Positions 7,060-14,882 of a stretch of 64,000 nucleotides of DNA are shown here, one piece after another (positions within the stretch are counted from its first letter, which is position 1; every line of letters starts with the position of its first letter). The notes beneath the pieces are model-generated. The model was not told the DNA's origin. It saw only the letters and a list, made by a program, of their open reading frames with translations, and made no database searches. The DNA lies in the NCBI RefSeq assembly GCF_900188205.1, contig NZ_FZOH01000005.1, positions 62,001-126,000 on the forward strand, given 5' to 3'. The DNA comes from Geodermatophilus saharensis. GTDB lineage: Bacteria > Actinomycetota > Actinomycetes > Mycobacteriales > Geodermatophilaceae. A program made the translations under genes and the position numbers.

Positions 7060-8025
7060 TCAGGCCGGGCGGGCGATCCCGTAGCGCAGGGCGGCGGCGC
7101 GGGCCGGCGCCGGACGGGGGGCGGGGACCGTCGGCACGGCGCGCCCGGCCACCCGGTCGACGTAGAGCCGCTGCTGGTTGCGCGCGCGGACCCCGCCGTC
7201 GGCCGGCACCGGACGGCCCTCCCACACCTCGCTCATCGCGGCGTGCAGCAGGGTCAGCGCCCGGGCGCGCATCTGCGAGACGCGGGAGAGGGTGACCCCG
7301 AGGTCGGCGGCGATGTCGGTGAGCGACTCCCCGCCGAAGAAGTTGCGCTCCACGACCTCGTCGAGCCGGTCGGGCAGCGCGCGGATGGCGTCCTGCAGGT
7401 ACCGGGCGCGCTCCCCGCGCAGCACCGCCCGCTCGGGCGACTCGCCGGGGTCGGGCAGGTCCAGCGTGCCGCCCTCGCCGCCGGTCTCGGCGTCGATGCT
7501 GACCATCACCGCGCGGTGGACGTCGACCTGCAGCGCCTCGAGCTCCTCGCGGCGCACCCCCAGGTCCGCGGCGAGCTCCTCGCGCGTGGGCGGACGGCCC
7601 AGGCGGACGGTCAGCGCGTCGGCCGCGGCGTCGGTGCGGCGGGCGGCCGCCCGCACCGAACGGCTGGCCCAGTCCCCCGAGCGCAGCTCGTCGAGGACGG
7701 CGCCCTGCAGCCGGGGGAGGGCGTAGGTGGCGAAGGTGGCGCCGGCCGACGGGTCGAACCGGCGGGCCACCTCGACCAGCGCCACCTTGGCGCAGGAGAG
7801 CAGGTCCTCGCGGCTGACGTGGCCGGGCAGCGAGATGCGCGAGGCCACCGCGTTGACCGCGAAGGAGCACAGCGGCAGGTGCTCGGTCACGACGGCCGCG
7901 ACCTCGGCCTCCGACCGCAGGGCGTCCGCGCGCGGCACCTCGGGCCGCGCGGCGGCAGCGGACAGCGGGGGAGCGGGGCGCGCGGAGACGGGACGCTCGG
8001 TCACCGGGGAGCGGGCAGCTGGCAC
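7060..8025 (-). CDS. fliA: FliA/WhiG-type RNA polymerase sigma factor
   Basis: A 321-residue sigma-70 family protein, the expected driver of late flagellar genes. Region 2 is seen at about 45-110 (HVSREDLLSCAKVALVEVARRFDPSAGATFATYALPRLQGAVLDELR), region 3 near 135-165 (RLGRPPTREELAADLGV), and region 4 near 215-265 (LPDRLDEVVERNFFGGESLTDIAADLGVTLSRVSQMRARAL), ending in a helix-turn-helix. The sequence ..LDELRSGDW is typical of FliA/WhiG/SigF rather than RpoD. The GTG start is the only reasonable one; about 35 N-terminal and 55 C-terminal residues are low-complexity extras. An anti-sigma FlgM was not found in the window. Confidence 0.88.
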   Translation of the reverse strand: MPAARSPVTERPVSARPAPPLSAAAARPEVPRADALRSEAEVAAVVTEHLPLCSFAVNAVASRISLPGHVSREDLLSCAKVALVEVARRFDPSAGATFATYALPRLQGAVLDELRSGDWASRSVRAAARRTDAAADALTVRLGRPPTREELAADLGVRREELEALQVDVHRAVMVSIDAETGGEGGTLDLPDPGESPERAVLRGERARYLQDAIRALPDRLDEVVERNFFGGESLTDIAADLGVTLSRVSQMRARALTLLHAAMSEVWEGRPVPADGGVRARNQQRLYVDRVAGRAVPTVPAPRPAPARAAALRYGIARPA

Positions 8026-8092
8026 GGTGCCCTACTCGGCAGGGACCCTCCCGCCCCGGACGCACAACTCCTGCCAATCCTGCGATCTCGGC

Positions 8093-8120
8093 TTGAGGGG
8101 CCGTTGCCCGCTGCCGACGG
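8093..8120 (+). promoter_or_regulatory. Possible FliA promoter of the flgN operon
   Basis: TTGA (8093-8096), 16 bp, then GCCGACGG (8113-8120). It matches the first five bases of the FliA -10 but is weaker than the flgB and fliC sites. It lies 62 bp before the chosen flgN start in the gap diverging from the sigma gene. Confidence 0.4.
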
Positions 8121-8182
8121 TCCGAGGGCATGGCGCGGACGGCGGGAGGCCCCCGCCGGTGACGAGGGAGGCGGTGGCGGAC

Positions 8183-8668
8183 GTGGACTACCAGCACCTG
8201 TCGACGCTGCTGTGGCGGGAGCAGGAGCTGCTCGACCTGCTGCTGTTCAAGGCGGAGGAGAAGCAGTACCTGATCCTGTCGGGCAAGACGCGCTGGCTGG
8301 CGCGCATCGCCCACGAGATCGAGGTGGTCCTCGACCAGCTGCGCACGCTCGAGGTCGAGCGCGCCGCGGCCACCGAGGCGATCGCCGTCCGGCTGGGCAC
8401 CGGGGTCAACCCCTCGCTGCGCCAGCTGGCCGAGGCCGCCCCGGCGCCGTGGAACGACCTGCTGGCCCGCCACCACGAGGCGCTGCTGGTGCTCGTCACC
8501 GACCTGCGCAGCCTCTCCGACGCCAACCGCGAGCTCATCGAGGGCGGCCTGGCCGCGATCGGCGACGCGCTGCTGTCGGTGCGCCACCCCTCCGCCGGCA
8601 CCTACGGCGCCACCGGCCGCTCCGAGGCCGGCTCCTCCCGCGCGGTGACCCTGGACGGTGCCCTGTGA
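8183..8668 (+). CDS. flgN: Flagellar hook-filament junction chaperone FlgN
   Basis: FlgN is the cytosolic export chaperone for FlgK and FlgL, encoded directly downstream. The 161-residue product is highly helical (LLWREQELLDLLLFKAEEKQYLI, a long central coil, then NRELIEGGLAAIGDALL), which is the FlgN-family pattern. Three in-frame GTGs occur at 8159, 8174 and 8183; the last is chosen because GAGGGAGG (8164-8171) lies 11 nt upstream, while for 8174 it would be too close. The 3' end overlaps flgK by four bases. Confidence 0.85.
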   Translation: MDYQHLSTLLWREQELLDLLLFKAEEKQYLILSGKTRWLARIAHEIEVVLDQLRTLEVERAAATEAIAVRLGTGVNPSLRQLAEAAPAPWNDLLARHHEALLVLVTDLRSLSDANRELIEGGLAAIGDALLSVRHPSAGTYGATGRSEAGSSRAVTLDGAL

Positions 8669-10083
8669 GTTCGTTCTCCGGCCTGAACACCGCGTCGACG
8701 GCGCTGTGGGGCGCCCAGCGCGGCCTCGACGTCACCGGCCAGAACATCGCCAACGTCAACACCGCCGGCTACTCCCGCCAGCGGGTCGACCTCGCCGCCA
8801 TGGGCGGCACCGCCGTCCCGGCCGTCCACTCGGTGAGCACCGCCGTCGACGGCGGCGTGGACGCCTCGAAGGTGCGGCGCGTCCGGGACGCCCTGCTCGA
8901 GGCCCGCGCCCAGCTCGAGGTCTCCACCGGCTCGCGGCTCACCGCCGAGGCCGAGGCCCTCTCGGGGGTCGAGGACGCCTTCCGCGAGCCCGGCGACAGC
9001 GGCATCCAGGCCATGCTCTCCGACGTCTGGAGCGCCTTCTCCGAGCTGTCCGACAGCCCGCGCACCGAGGCCGCCCGCAGCGCCGTGCTCGAGCGCCTCG
9101 ACGTCCTCGCCGACGGCGTCCGCGCCACCCGCGCCGCGCTGGACCAGCAGTGGGACCAGACCCGCGACGGCGTGCAGGCGCTGGTGGCCGACGTGAACAC
9201 CGCCGCGGCCTCCGTCGCCGAGCTCAACGGGGCCATCCGGCAGGCGACGCTGGCCGGCCTGCCGGTCAACGAGCTCGCCGACCGCCGCGACGCGCTGGTG
9301 CTGCAGCTGTCGACCAGCATCGGCGCCACCGGCGTGCCGCGCGCCGACGGCGTCGTCGACGTCACCGTCGGCGGCACCAGCCTGGTCTCGGGCAGCACCA
9401 GCACCGGCATCCGCCTGGCCGGCAGCGACGACGCCGACGGCGTCGGCACCGACGCCCCGCGGCTGGTCACCGCCCCCGGCGGGACCACGCTGCGCCCCGG
9501 TGGCACGGCCGCCGGCCAGCTCACCGCCCTGACGCAGACGGTGCCCGGCTACCGCGCGGACCTCGACGCCTTCGCCCGGTCGGTCGCCACGACGTTCAAC
9601 ACCGCACACACCGCCGGCTACGACGACGACGGCAACCCCGGGCAGCCGCTGTTCGACGACGGCGCCGGCGGCACTGCGGTCACCGCCGCGAACCTGACGC
9701 TGCGCCCGCTGACCCCCCAGCAGGTCGCCGCCGCGCGGACCAAGCCCGCCGACGCCGGCAACGCCCCCTCGGCCGACGGCGACAACGCCGACGCGCTGGC
9801 CCAGCTCAGCCTCGCCCCGAACGGGCTCGACGCCACCTACCGCAAGCTCGTCGTCGCCCTCGGCGTCCAGGCGGCGGTGGCCACGCGCAAGGTCGAGGTC
9901 CAGTCGGTGGTGACCGCCCAGGTCGACGCCGCCCGCGAGTCGGTGTCCGGGGTCAGCCTCGACGAGGAGATGACGAACATGCTCTCCTTCCAGCACGCCT
10001 ACAGCGCCGCCGCGCGGATGGTGAGCGCGATCGACCAGGCGCTGGACACCCTCATCAACCGCACCGGCACCGTGGGCCGGTGA
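8665..10083 (+). CDS. flgK: Flagellar hook-associated protein 1 FlgK
   Basis: FlgK (HAP1) is the first of the two junction proteins between hook and filament. The 472-residue protein begins SSFSGLNTASTALWGAQRGLDVTGQNIANVNTAGYSRQRV, the axial-protein signature, and ends with VSLDEEMTNMLSFQHAYSAAARMVSAIDQALDTLINRTG, the FlgK C-terminus. The GTG start overlaps the flgN stop (GTGA). An in-frame reading far upstream is antisense to the sigma gene and rejected. It is in the operon flgN-flgK-flgL-fliW. Confidence 0.97.
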   Translation: MSSFSGLNTASTALWGAQRGLDVTGQNIANVNTAGYSRQRVDLAAMGGTAVPAVHSVSTAVDGGVDASKVRRVRDALLEARAQLEVSTGSRLTAEAEALSGVEDAFREPGDSGIQAMLSDVWSAFSELSDSPRTEAARSAVLERLDVLADGVRATRAALDQQWDQTRDGVQALVADVNTAAASVAELNGAIRQATLAGLPVNELADRRDALVLQLSTSIGATGVPRADGVVDVTVGGTSLVSGSTSTGIRLAGSDDADGVGTDAPRLVTAPGGTTLRPGGTAAGQLTALTQTVPGYRADLDAFARSVATTFNTAHTAGYDDDGNPGQPLFDDGAGGTAVTAANLTLRPLTPQQVAAARTKPADAGNAPSADGDNADALAQLSLAPNGLDATYRKLVVALGVQAAVATRKVEVQSVVTAQVDAARESVSGVSLDEEMTNMLSFQHAYSAAARMVSAIDQALDTLINRTGTVGR

Positions 10084-10088
10084 CCGGG

Positions 10089-10985
10089 ATGCGCATCACG
10101 CAGCGGGCCGTCGCGCAGACCGCCCTGCAGGGGCTCAACCGGAACCTGGCCGAGCTGGGCAAGCTCCAGGAGCAGCTCACCTCGGGCAAGGTCGTCAGCA
10201 AGCCGTCGGACTCGCCGACCGCCGTCAACCGCTCGATGCAGATCCGCAAGGACCAGGCGGCCGCCGTCCAGCACGCGCGCAACATCTCCGACGCGCAGAG
10301 CTGGATGGAGACCACCGACACCGCGCTGACCAGCATGGTCGCGCAGGTCCGCCGGGTCCGGGACCTCACTGTGCAGGCCGCCAACGACGGCACCCTCACC
10401 GAGGCCGGCCGCACCGCGATCGCCGCCGAGGTCTCCGCGCTGCGCGACAGCCTGCTCGGCCTGGCCAACGAGAACGTCGACGGCCGCCCGGTCTTCGGGG
10501 GCATCACCAGCGGGACGAAGGCCTACCGGGCCGACGGCACCTGGCTCGGCGTCGGCAGCGCCGACGGCACCGGCGTCGTCCCCATCACCCGGCGGATCTC
10601 CCACGACGAGCGGGTCCGCATCGACGTGACCGGCCCGGAGGCCTTCGGCCCGCCCGGGAGCGACCTGTTCACCGTCGTCGGCCGGATCGCCACCGACGTG
10701 GTCGCCGGCTCCTCGGTGCAGGGCGACCTCACCGACCTCGACGCCGCCATCGACCGGCTGCTCACCGCGGCGGCCACCGTCGGCGCGCGGGCCGCCCGGG
10801 TCGACAACGCCGCGCAGGTCAACTCCGACCGCAGGCTCTCGCTGGACAAGCAGCTGGCGAACGTCGAGGACGTCGACCTGCCGAAGACGATCATGCAGCT
10901 GCAGTTCCAGCAGACCGGCTACCAGGCGGCGCTGCAGGCCACCGCCCAGGTCGTGCAGCCCTCGCTCGTGGACTTCCTCCGGTGA
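10089..10985 (+). CDS. flgL: Flagellar hook-associated protein 3 FlgL
   Basis: FlgL (HAP3) connects FlgK to the filament and resembles flagellin at both ends. The 298-residue protein starts MRITQRAVAQTALQGLNRNLAELGKLQEQLTSGK, with KPSDSPTAVNRSMQIR matching the flagellin-like N-terminal domain, and ends LPKTIMQLQFQQTGYQAALQATAQVVQPSLVDFL. ATG 10089 gives the family-typical MRIT; the GTG at 10080, overlapping the flgK stop as GTGA, is a possible alternative adding three residues. It overlaps fliW by four bases. Confidence 0.96.
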   Translation: MRITQRAVAQTALQGLNRNLAELGKLQEQLTSGKVVSKPSDSPTAVNRSMQIRKDQAAAVQHARNISDAQSWMETTDTALTSMVAQVRRVRDLTVQAANDGTLTEAGRTAIAAEVSALRDSLLGLANENVDGRPVFGGITSGTKAYRADGTWLGVGSADGTGVVPITRRISHDERVRIDVTGPEAFGPPGSDLFTVVGRIATDVVAGSSVQGDLTDLDAAIDRLLTAAATVGARAARVDNAAQVNSDRRLSLDKQLANVEDVDLPKTIMQLQFQQTGYQAALQATAQVVQPSLVDFLR

Positions 10986-11386
10986 CGCTCGCCCCCGTGG
11001 TCACCCTGCCGCTGCTGGGCATGGTCGCGCCGCTGCCCGGCTTCCCCGACTACCGGGACTACGTGCTCGTCACGGCCGACGGGGACGGCCTGCTGTTCTG
11101 GCTGCAGTCGATGGACACCGACGGTCCGCGATTCCTGGCCATCCCCCCGGCCCGGTGGTTCCCCGACTACACGCCGTCCCTGCCGCGGCAGGTGCTCGCC
11201 GACCTCGACCTCGACGACGCCGCCGACGCCCTGCTCTTCTGCCTGGTCACCGTCCCGGCCGAGGGGGTGGCGGCGGCGACGGCGAACCTGCGCGCGCCGG
11301 TCGTGCTCAACCCGGCGAACTGGCGGGCCGGCCAGGTGGTCCTGCCCGACGGCCGTCTTCCGATCCGGCGTCCCCTGCGCCGATAG
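10982..11386 (+). CDS. fliW: Flagellar assembly factor FliW
   Basis: FliW is a cytosolic protein that antagonises CsrA and is sequestered by flagellin, coupling flagellin translation to its export. The 134-residue length is normal. The pattern LPLLGMVAPLPGFPDYRDYVLV (compare G-L-GFP--R-F-L in FliW), FLAIPPARWFPDY and NLRAPVVLNPANWRAGQVVL match the conserved FliW blocks. Its GTG start overlaps the flgL stop. csrA follows after 73 nt, giving the classical fliW-csrA pair. Confidence 0.95.
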   Translation: MTLAPVVTLPLLGMVAPLPGFPDYRDYVLVTADGDGLLFWLQSMDTDGPRFLAIPPARWFPDYTPSLPRQVLADLDLDDAADALLFCLVTVPAEGVAAATANLRAPVVLNPANWRAGQVVLPDGRLPIRRPLRR

Positions 11387-11396
11387 GAGGAGGGGA

Positions 11397-11417
11397 CCCC
11401 GTCCTCCTCGGACGGGG
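11397..11417 (+). promoter_or_regulatory. fliW-csrA leader hairpin with GGA motifs
   Basis: CCCCGTCC (11397-11404) pairs with GGACGGGG (11410-11417) around a 5-nt loop. The 73-nt spacer holds several GGA triplets, including the csrA ribosome site GGAGGGG (11448-11454). CsrA proteins bind GGA in hairpins or at ribosome sites, so autoregulation is possible; this is inference. Confidence 0.35.
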
Positions 11418-11459
11418 CCCGCGCCAGGAGGGCCACCACACACCCATGGAGGGGTACCC

Positions 11460-11726
11460 GTGCTCACACTCACCCGCAGCGTCGGCGAGACGATCCGCAT
11501 CGGCGACGACATCGAGGTCCACGTCGTCGAGGTCCGCGGTGGCACCGTCCGCCTCGGCTTCAAGGCCCCCCGCGAGGTGACCATCCACCGCGAGGAGGTC
11601 TACCGGCAGATCGCCGAGGCCAACCTGCTCGCCGCCCAGGTCACCGCCGACACCCTCGGCGCCCTCGCCGCCTTCGCCCCCGCGGCCGGCGGTCCCCCTG
11701 CCCCGCCGGAGGCCCGCGGCCACTGA
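11460..11726 (+). CDS. csrA: Translational regulator CsrA
   Basis: CsrA is a dimeric RNA-binding protein that blocks translation of target mRNAs, in FliW-containing bacteria chiefly flagellin. The first 50 residues (LTLTRSVGETIRIGDDIEVHVVEVRGGTVRLGFKAPREVTIHREEVY) are a full CsrA domain, including the RLGF-AP-EV-I-REE core with the RNA-contacting Arg. At 88 residues it is longer than usual (about 60-75) through an Ala/Pro-rich tail. GTG is preceded by GGAGGGG at 5 nt. An ATG at 11446 is out of frame. Confidence 0.96.
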   Translation: MLTLTRSVGETIRIGDDIEVHVVEVRGGTVRLGFKAPREVTIHREEVYRQIAEANLLAAQVTADTLGALAAFAPAAGGPPAPPEARGH

Positions 11727-11816
11727 ACGACTGGCACGACTCGCACGGACGGCCGGCCCGCGCCTCGGCAACTCCTGCCGGAGCGCGGGCCCGTCCCGGC
11801 GGAGGCCCGCTCCGCA

Positions 11817-11844
11817 CGGGCAAGACCTGACGAAGGTCTGCCCG
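11817..11844 (+). terminator. Likely terminator after csrA
   Basis: CGGGCA...GACCT pairs with AGGTC...TGCCCG around a short GACGA loop with a single bulged base. It lies 91 bp past the csrA stop. The rest of 11727-11935 shows no gene. Confidence 0.5.
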
Positions 11845-11935
11845 CGGATTGCAGAGGGCACGGCGAGTTGTGTGCCCATCACTGTCCGCTTCTGCGACAG
11901 AGTTGCCCCCGAGCACGACACAGGGGGCGATGGAG

Positions 11936-12343
11936 ATGCAGCAGAGCGTGATGGCAGAGATCCCGCAGGCCGACGAGACCGTCGTCGTGCACGTGCAGCT
12001 GCGGCCGCGCCGCGGGTCGACCCGCCGCTGCCTGGCCGAGCTGTCGGCCCTGGCCGCCGCGCACCCCGCGGTCGCCTTCTCGGTCACCGGCCTGGCCAAG
12101 GACGAGCGCGTCGTCCGGGTGACCGTGGGCGTCGAGCTCGGCCCCCGCGCCGCCATCGCCCGCTTCTCGCCGCAGGCGCAGGCCGCGTACGCCTTCGTCA
12201 GCGACGTCTTCACCGTGCTCTACGACCACATGCCGGTCTACGCCACCGAGCCGGCCGTCGCCGAGCGCGCCGCCGCCGAGGCCCTGCTGCAGGTCGCCGA
12301 CGACCTGCTCGAGCCGGCCCCGGTCGCGTACGCCGCCGTCTGA
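11936..12343 (+). CDS. Uncharacterised flagellar-locus protein
   Basis: A 135-residue soluble protein I do not recognise. It is predicted to have a beta-alpha-beta start (ETVVVHVQLRPRRG...RRCLAELSALAAAHPAVAFSVTGL, then DERVVRVTVGVELG), followed by two helices. The two strands flanking a helix suggest an ACT- or ferredoxin-like fold, but that is a guess. ATG 11936 is chosen because AGGGGG (11922-11927) lies 8 nt upstream; 11930 and 11951 are in-frame alternatives. It sits between csrA and a sigma-like gene in the flagellar region, so a regulatory or assembly role is possible. Confidence 0.65.
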   Translation: MQQSVMAEIPQADETVVVHVQLRPRRGSTRRCLAELSALAAAHPAVAFSVTGLAKDERVVRVTVGVELGPRAAIARFSPQAQAAYAFVSDVFTVLYDHMPVYATEPAVAERAAAEALLQVADDLLEPAPVAYAAV

Positions 12344-12345
12344 AG

Positions 12346-12404
12346 AAGGACCCTCCTGCCCCCCGCCACTCGCTCCGCTCGTGGCGGGCCCCTGCAGGAG
12401 GGCC
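12346..12404 (+). repeat. 59-bp double-hairpin repeat, copy 1
   Basis: CCCTCCTG (12351-12358) pairs with CAGGAGGG (12395-12402), and inside it CCCGCCAC (12362-12369) pairs with GTGGCGGG (12381-12388). A close relative is at 41931-41988. It begins two bases after the preceding stop and may also act as its terminator. Confidence 0.7.
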
Positions 12405-12457
12405 GTTCCAGTACCTCGCCTGCCGTCGCCTTTCCCCGCGATCGACTGGAGACCCCG

Positions 12458-13546
12458 GTGACTCCCTCCGCTGCCGACCGCCCGGCCGACGCCGGCACCC
12501 GCGCGCCGCTCGTCTTCGGCGGCATCCCCGAGGCCGAGGGCTTCGCGGCCGTCCCGATCACCGCCCGCGACCGGGTGCACTTCCGGGTCGACCGCGACCT
12601 GCCGCTCGCCGAGTTCCGCGCCGACCTGCCCGACGGCGTCACGGTCAGCCACGACGAGGGGGAGGGGCTCTACCGCGTCGACGGCCCCTGCGGCCAGGGC
12701 CAGGTCCTCGCCGACTGGGTCCGCGCGTGGTGCGCCGGCCGCGGCTGCGCCACCGTGGGCCTGCGCGCCGAGGCCGGCGTGCGCCGCCGCGCCCCACGCG
12801 ACCTGCCCCCCGCCTTCCTCGAGGACCTGTGCCGGCACTACCACCCGGTCAGCCTCAAGCGGCTGCAGCGCAACTCCAGCACGCTGCGGATGCACGTGCC
12901 CGACCCCGACGACCTGCACCAGCAGGTCGCCGAGTGGATCCTCAAGGCCGTCGGCCAGTACGACGAGACCAAGGGCGTGCCGTTCGGGGCCTTCCTCGCC
13001 ACCCAGCTGTCGAAGTGGGTGCACGACCTGGGCCGCAGCGCCCACGGCCGGACGGCGGCCGACACCGAGAACCGCCAGCAGAAGGCGATCGCCGCGTTCC
13101 AGGCCGAGCACCAGCGGCGGCCCACCGAGCGGGAGCTCGCCGCCTACCTGGGGCAGAGCGTCGAGACGCTGCGCCGCAACGCGCAGACCGTCGCCACGCT
13201 CTCGGGGCTGCGCAACCTGCAGTCCCTCGACGGCGGGCCCGACGCGGCCGAGGTGCTGGTGCCCGACTCCACCGAGGCGCCCGACCAGATCATGGACGAG
13301 GCCGAGCAGACGCTGCTGTCGCACGCGCTGACCGCCGCCTGCGCCCCCGACCCGACCGCCGCGCGCGGTCAGCGCGCCGCCCAGCCCAACGTGCTCGGCT
13401 GGGCCACCTGGTACCTGACGACCTGGGGCGGGCAGACCAAGACGCAGGTGTCGGCCGACCTCGGGACCTCGGTCCGCAACATGAACGTGCACGCCGACCG
13501 CGTCGAGCGGGCGCTCAAGGACCGGTTGACCGAGCTGTCCGAGTGA
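12458..13546 (+). CDS. Divergent sigma-70-like factor with unknown N-terminal domain
   Basis: A 362-residue protein. Residues about 145-195 resemble sigma region 2 (DDLHQQVAEWILKAVGQYDETKGVPFGAFLATQLSKWVHDL; compare EDL-Q-G--GLL-AV--FD---G--F-TYA). Residues 215-245 resemble region 3 (QRRPTERELAAYLGQSVETLRR). Near 315-360 TKTQVSADLGTSVRNMNVHADRVERALKDRL fits a region-4-like helix-turn-helix, but the usual region-4 L-LRY core is not visible. The first 115 residues are an unrecognised alpha/beta domain. GTG 12458 is preceded by TGGAGA. Lying in the flagellar region next to csrA, it may control part of the motility or chemotaxis programme. Confidence 0.7.
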   Translation: MTPSAADRPADAGTRAPLVFGGIPEAEGFAAVPITARDRVHFRVDRDLPLAEFRADLPDGVTVSHDEGEGLYRVDGPCGQGQVLADWVRAWCAGRGCATVGLRAEAGVRRRAPRDLPPAFLEDLCRHYHPVSLKRLQRNSSTLRMHVPDPDDLHQQVAEWILKAVGQYDETKGVPFGAFLATQLSKWVHDLGRSAHGRTAADTENRQQKAIAAFQAEHQRRPTERELAAYLGQSVETLRRNAQTVATLSGLRNLQSLDGGPDAAEVLVPDSTEAPDQIMDEAEQTLLSHALTAACAPDPTAARGQRAAQPNVLGWATWYLTTWGGQTKTQVSADLGTSVRNMNVHADRVERALKDRLTELSE

Positions 13547-13586
13547 CGCGTGGGTGGACGGACCACAGGAGTCCGCCACCGACGGG

Positions 13587-13613
13587 TACACCCCGGCTCT
13601 CGCCTGCCGATAT
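13587..13613 (+). promoter_or_regulatory. Near-consensus FliA promoter
   Basis: TACA (13587-13590), 15 bp, then GCCGATAT (13606-13613), which is exactly the SigD/FliA -10 sequence. It lies 73 bp before the next gene and implies that the two unknown genes downstream belong to the FliA regulon. Confidence 0.65.
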
Positions 13614-13686
13614 CCAGAGCGGAACCGGGAGGGCCCGCCGCCGCGCCGCGCGGCCGGGACCCGATGCGCCGACGGGGGAGGGTGCG

Positions 13687-14028
13687 GTGAGCGTGCTGCC
13701 CGCGGGCGACCCCGCCGTCGTCCTGCTGCCGCACTGGCTCTCGGCGGCCGACCGCGAGCTGCTGGCCACCGTCGTGCGGGCCTCGCTGGCCGCCCCGGAG
13801 CTGCACCCGGTCGACGCCGTCCACCTCGCCGACGTGCTCACCGAGCTCCACGTCGCCGCCGCGCGCGAGGCCGTCTGGCCCGGCCCCGCGGCCCGCGTCC
13901 GCCGGGTGACCGGCTGGCCCGACGACGTGCTGCCGGTGCGGCTGTCGGCCGAGGAGCTCGACAGCGTGTTCGGCCTCGCCGCGCTGCCGGCTGCGCTGCG
14001 CGCCGCCCTGGCGGGACGCCGCCCGTGA
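13687..14028 (+). CDS. Uncharacterised protein under a FliA-type promoter
   Basis: A 113-residue acidic protein of unknown function. It starts SVLPAGDPAVVLLPHWLSAADRELLATVV and is mainly helical with no membrane segment. A GGGGGAGG ribosome site lies just upstream; GTG 13687 is used and GTG 13693 is an alternative with better spacing. It overlaps the next gene as GTGA, and the two form an operon behind the FliA-like promoter at 13587, suggesting a late flagellar or chemotaxis-associated role. Confidence 0.65.
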   Translation: MSVLPAGDPAVVLLPHWLSAADRELLATVVRASLAAPELHPVDAVHLADVLTELHVAAAREAVWPGPAARVRRVTGWPDDVLPVRLSAEELDSVFGLAALPAALRAALAGRRP

Positions 14029-14789
14029 CGCCCTCGCGCGCGCTGCGCCCGGCCTCGGGCCTGCTGGCCCGGCTGCGCCCGGCCGCGGTCGCCGTCGACG
14101 ACGTCCGCGCCGCCGCCGCGACGGTGCTGCCGGCGCTGGCCACCGGGAGCCTGCGCGCGGCCGTCCTGACCGACCCCTCCGGCGGCCCCGTGCTGGTCCT
14201 CGCCGAGGACGAGCGCCGCACCCGCCTGCCGCTGCGCGACCTCGCCGAGGACATGACCGACGCCGGCGTGGCGCCCACCGCCGACGGCGTCGCCGCCGCG
14301 CTGACCGCCGTCGTGACCGGGCGCCCGGTCAGCGACGCCGCCGCCGCGCGCGCCGGGGTCGCCGTGCTCGACTGGGCCGACGGGGCGCGGTCGGCCGTCG
14401 GCTGGCGGGTCGTCGTCCGCCGCGGTGAGCGCACCGTCGCGTGGACGCCGTCGGACCGCGCCGACGCCGACGTCGTCGCCCGCACCCGCTCCGGTGCCAC
14501 CGCGCGCGCCGCCGACGCGGGCGGTGTGCTGCGGGTCGAGGGCCCGGTGGCGCTGTGGTCGCACCCCGGTGCGCCGGTGCTGGCCACCGCCGCGCTGGCC
14601 GCGCCCGACCGGCTGCTCGCGCGGATCGCCGACGCCGGGCTGCCACTGCGCGACCCGCACGTCGTCGTCACGCCGGCGCGGCCGCTGGCCTGTGCGGTGG
14701 CCGGGGTGGCCGACCGGCTGGCCGCCCTGACCGGGGAGGCCTGCGTGCGGCTGCCCTGGTCCGGCCTGGCCGCCCTCCGCTGGCTCTAG
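14025..14789 (+). CDS. Uncharacterised protein, second gene of FliA-type operon
   Basis: A 254-residue soluble Ala/Arg/Val-rich protein I do not recognise. Alternating beta and alpha segments (SLRAAVLTDPSGGPVLVLAEDE, GVAVLDWADGARSAVGWRVVVRRGERTVAWTPS, HVVVTPARPLACAVAGVADRLAALTGEACVRLPW) suggest a compact globular fold. No catalytic motif is evident. It overlaps the preceding gene (GTGA) and ends before the tandem CGAGATC palindromes. Co-regulation with late flagellar genes is inferred from the promoter upstream of its partner. Confidence 0.65.
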   Translation: MTPSRALRPASGLLARLRPAAVAVDDVRAAAATVLPALATGSLRAAVLTDPSGGPVLVLAEDERRTRLPLRDLAEDMTDAGVAPTADGVAAALTAVVTGRPVSDAAAARAGVAVLDWADGARSAVGWRVVVRRGERTVAWTPSDRADADVVARTRSGATARAADAGGVLRVEGPVALWSHPGAPVLATAALAAPDRLLARIADAGLPLRDPHVVVTPARPLACAVAGVADRLAALTGEACVRLPWSGLAALRWL

Positions 14790-14808
14790 AACGAGGCTCC
14801 CGGCCCGT

Positions 14809-14868
14809 CGAGATCACGTGATCTCGCCGCCCCTGGGCGCTCCGCGCGTCGAGATCGCGCGATCTCGA
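14809..14868. terminator. Tandem CGAGATC-type palindromes (bidirectional terminator or repeat)
   Basis: Two perfect palindromes, 18 bp at 14809-14826 (centre CACGTG) and 20 bp at 14849-14868 (centre CGCG), share the arms CGAGATC/GATCTCG. They fill the gap between convergent genes, so termination is likely. Sequence sharing with different centres suggests a repeat family. Confidence 0.6.
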
Positions 14869-14882
14869 CAGGCGAAGACCGC

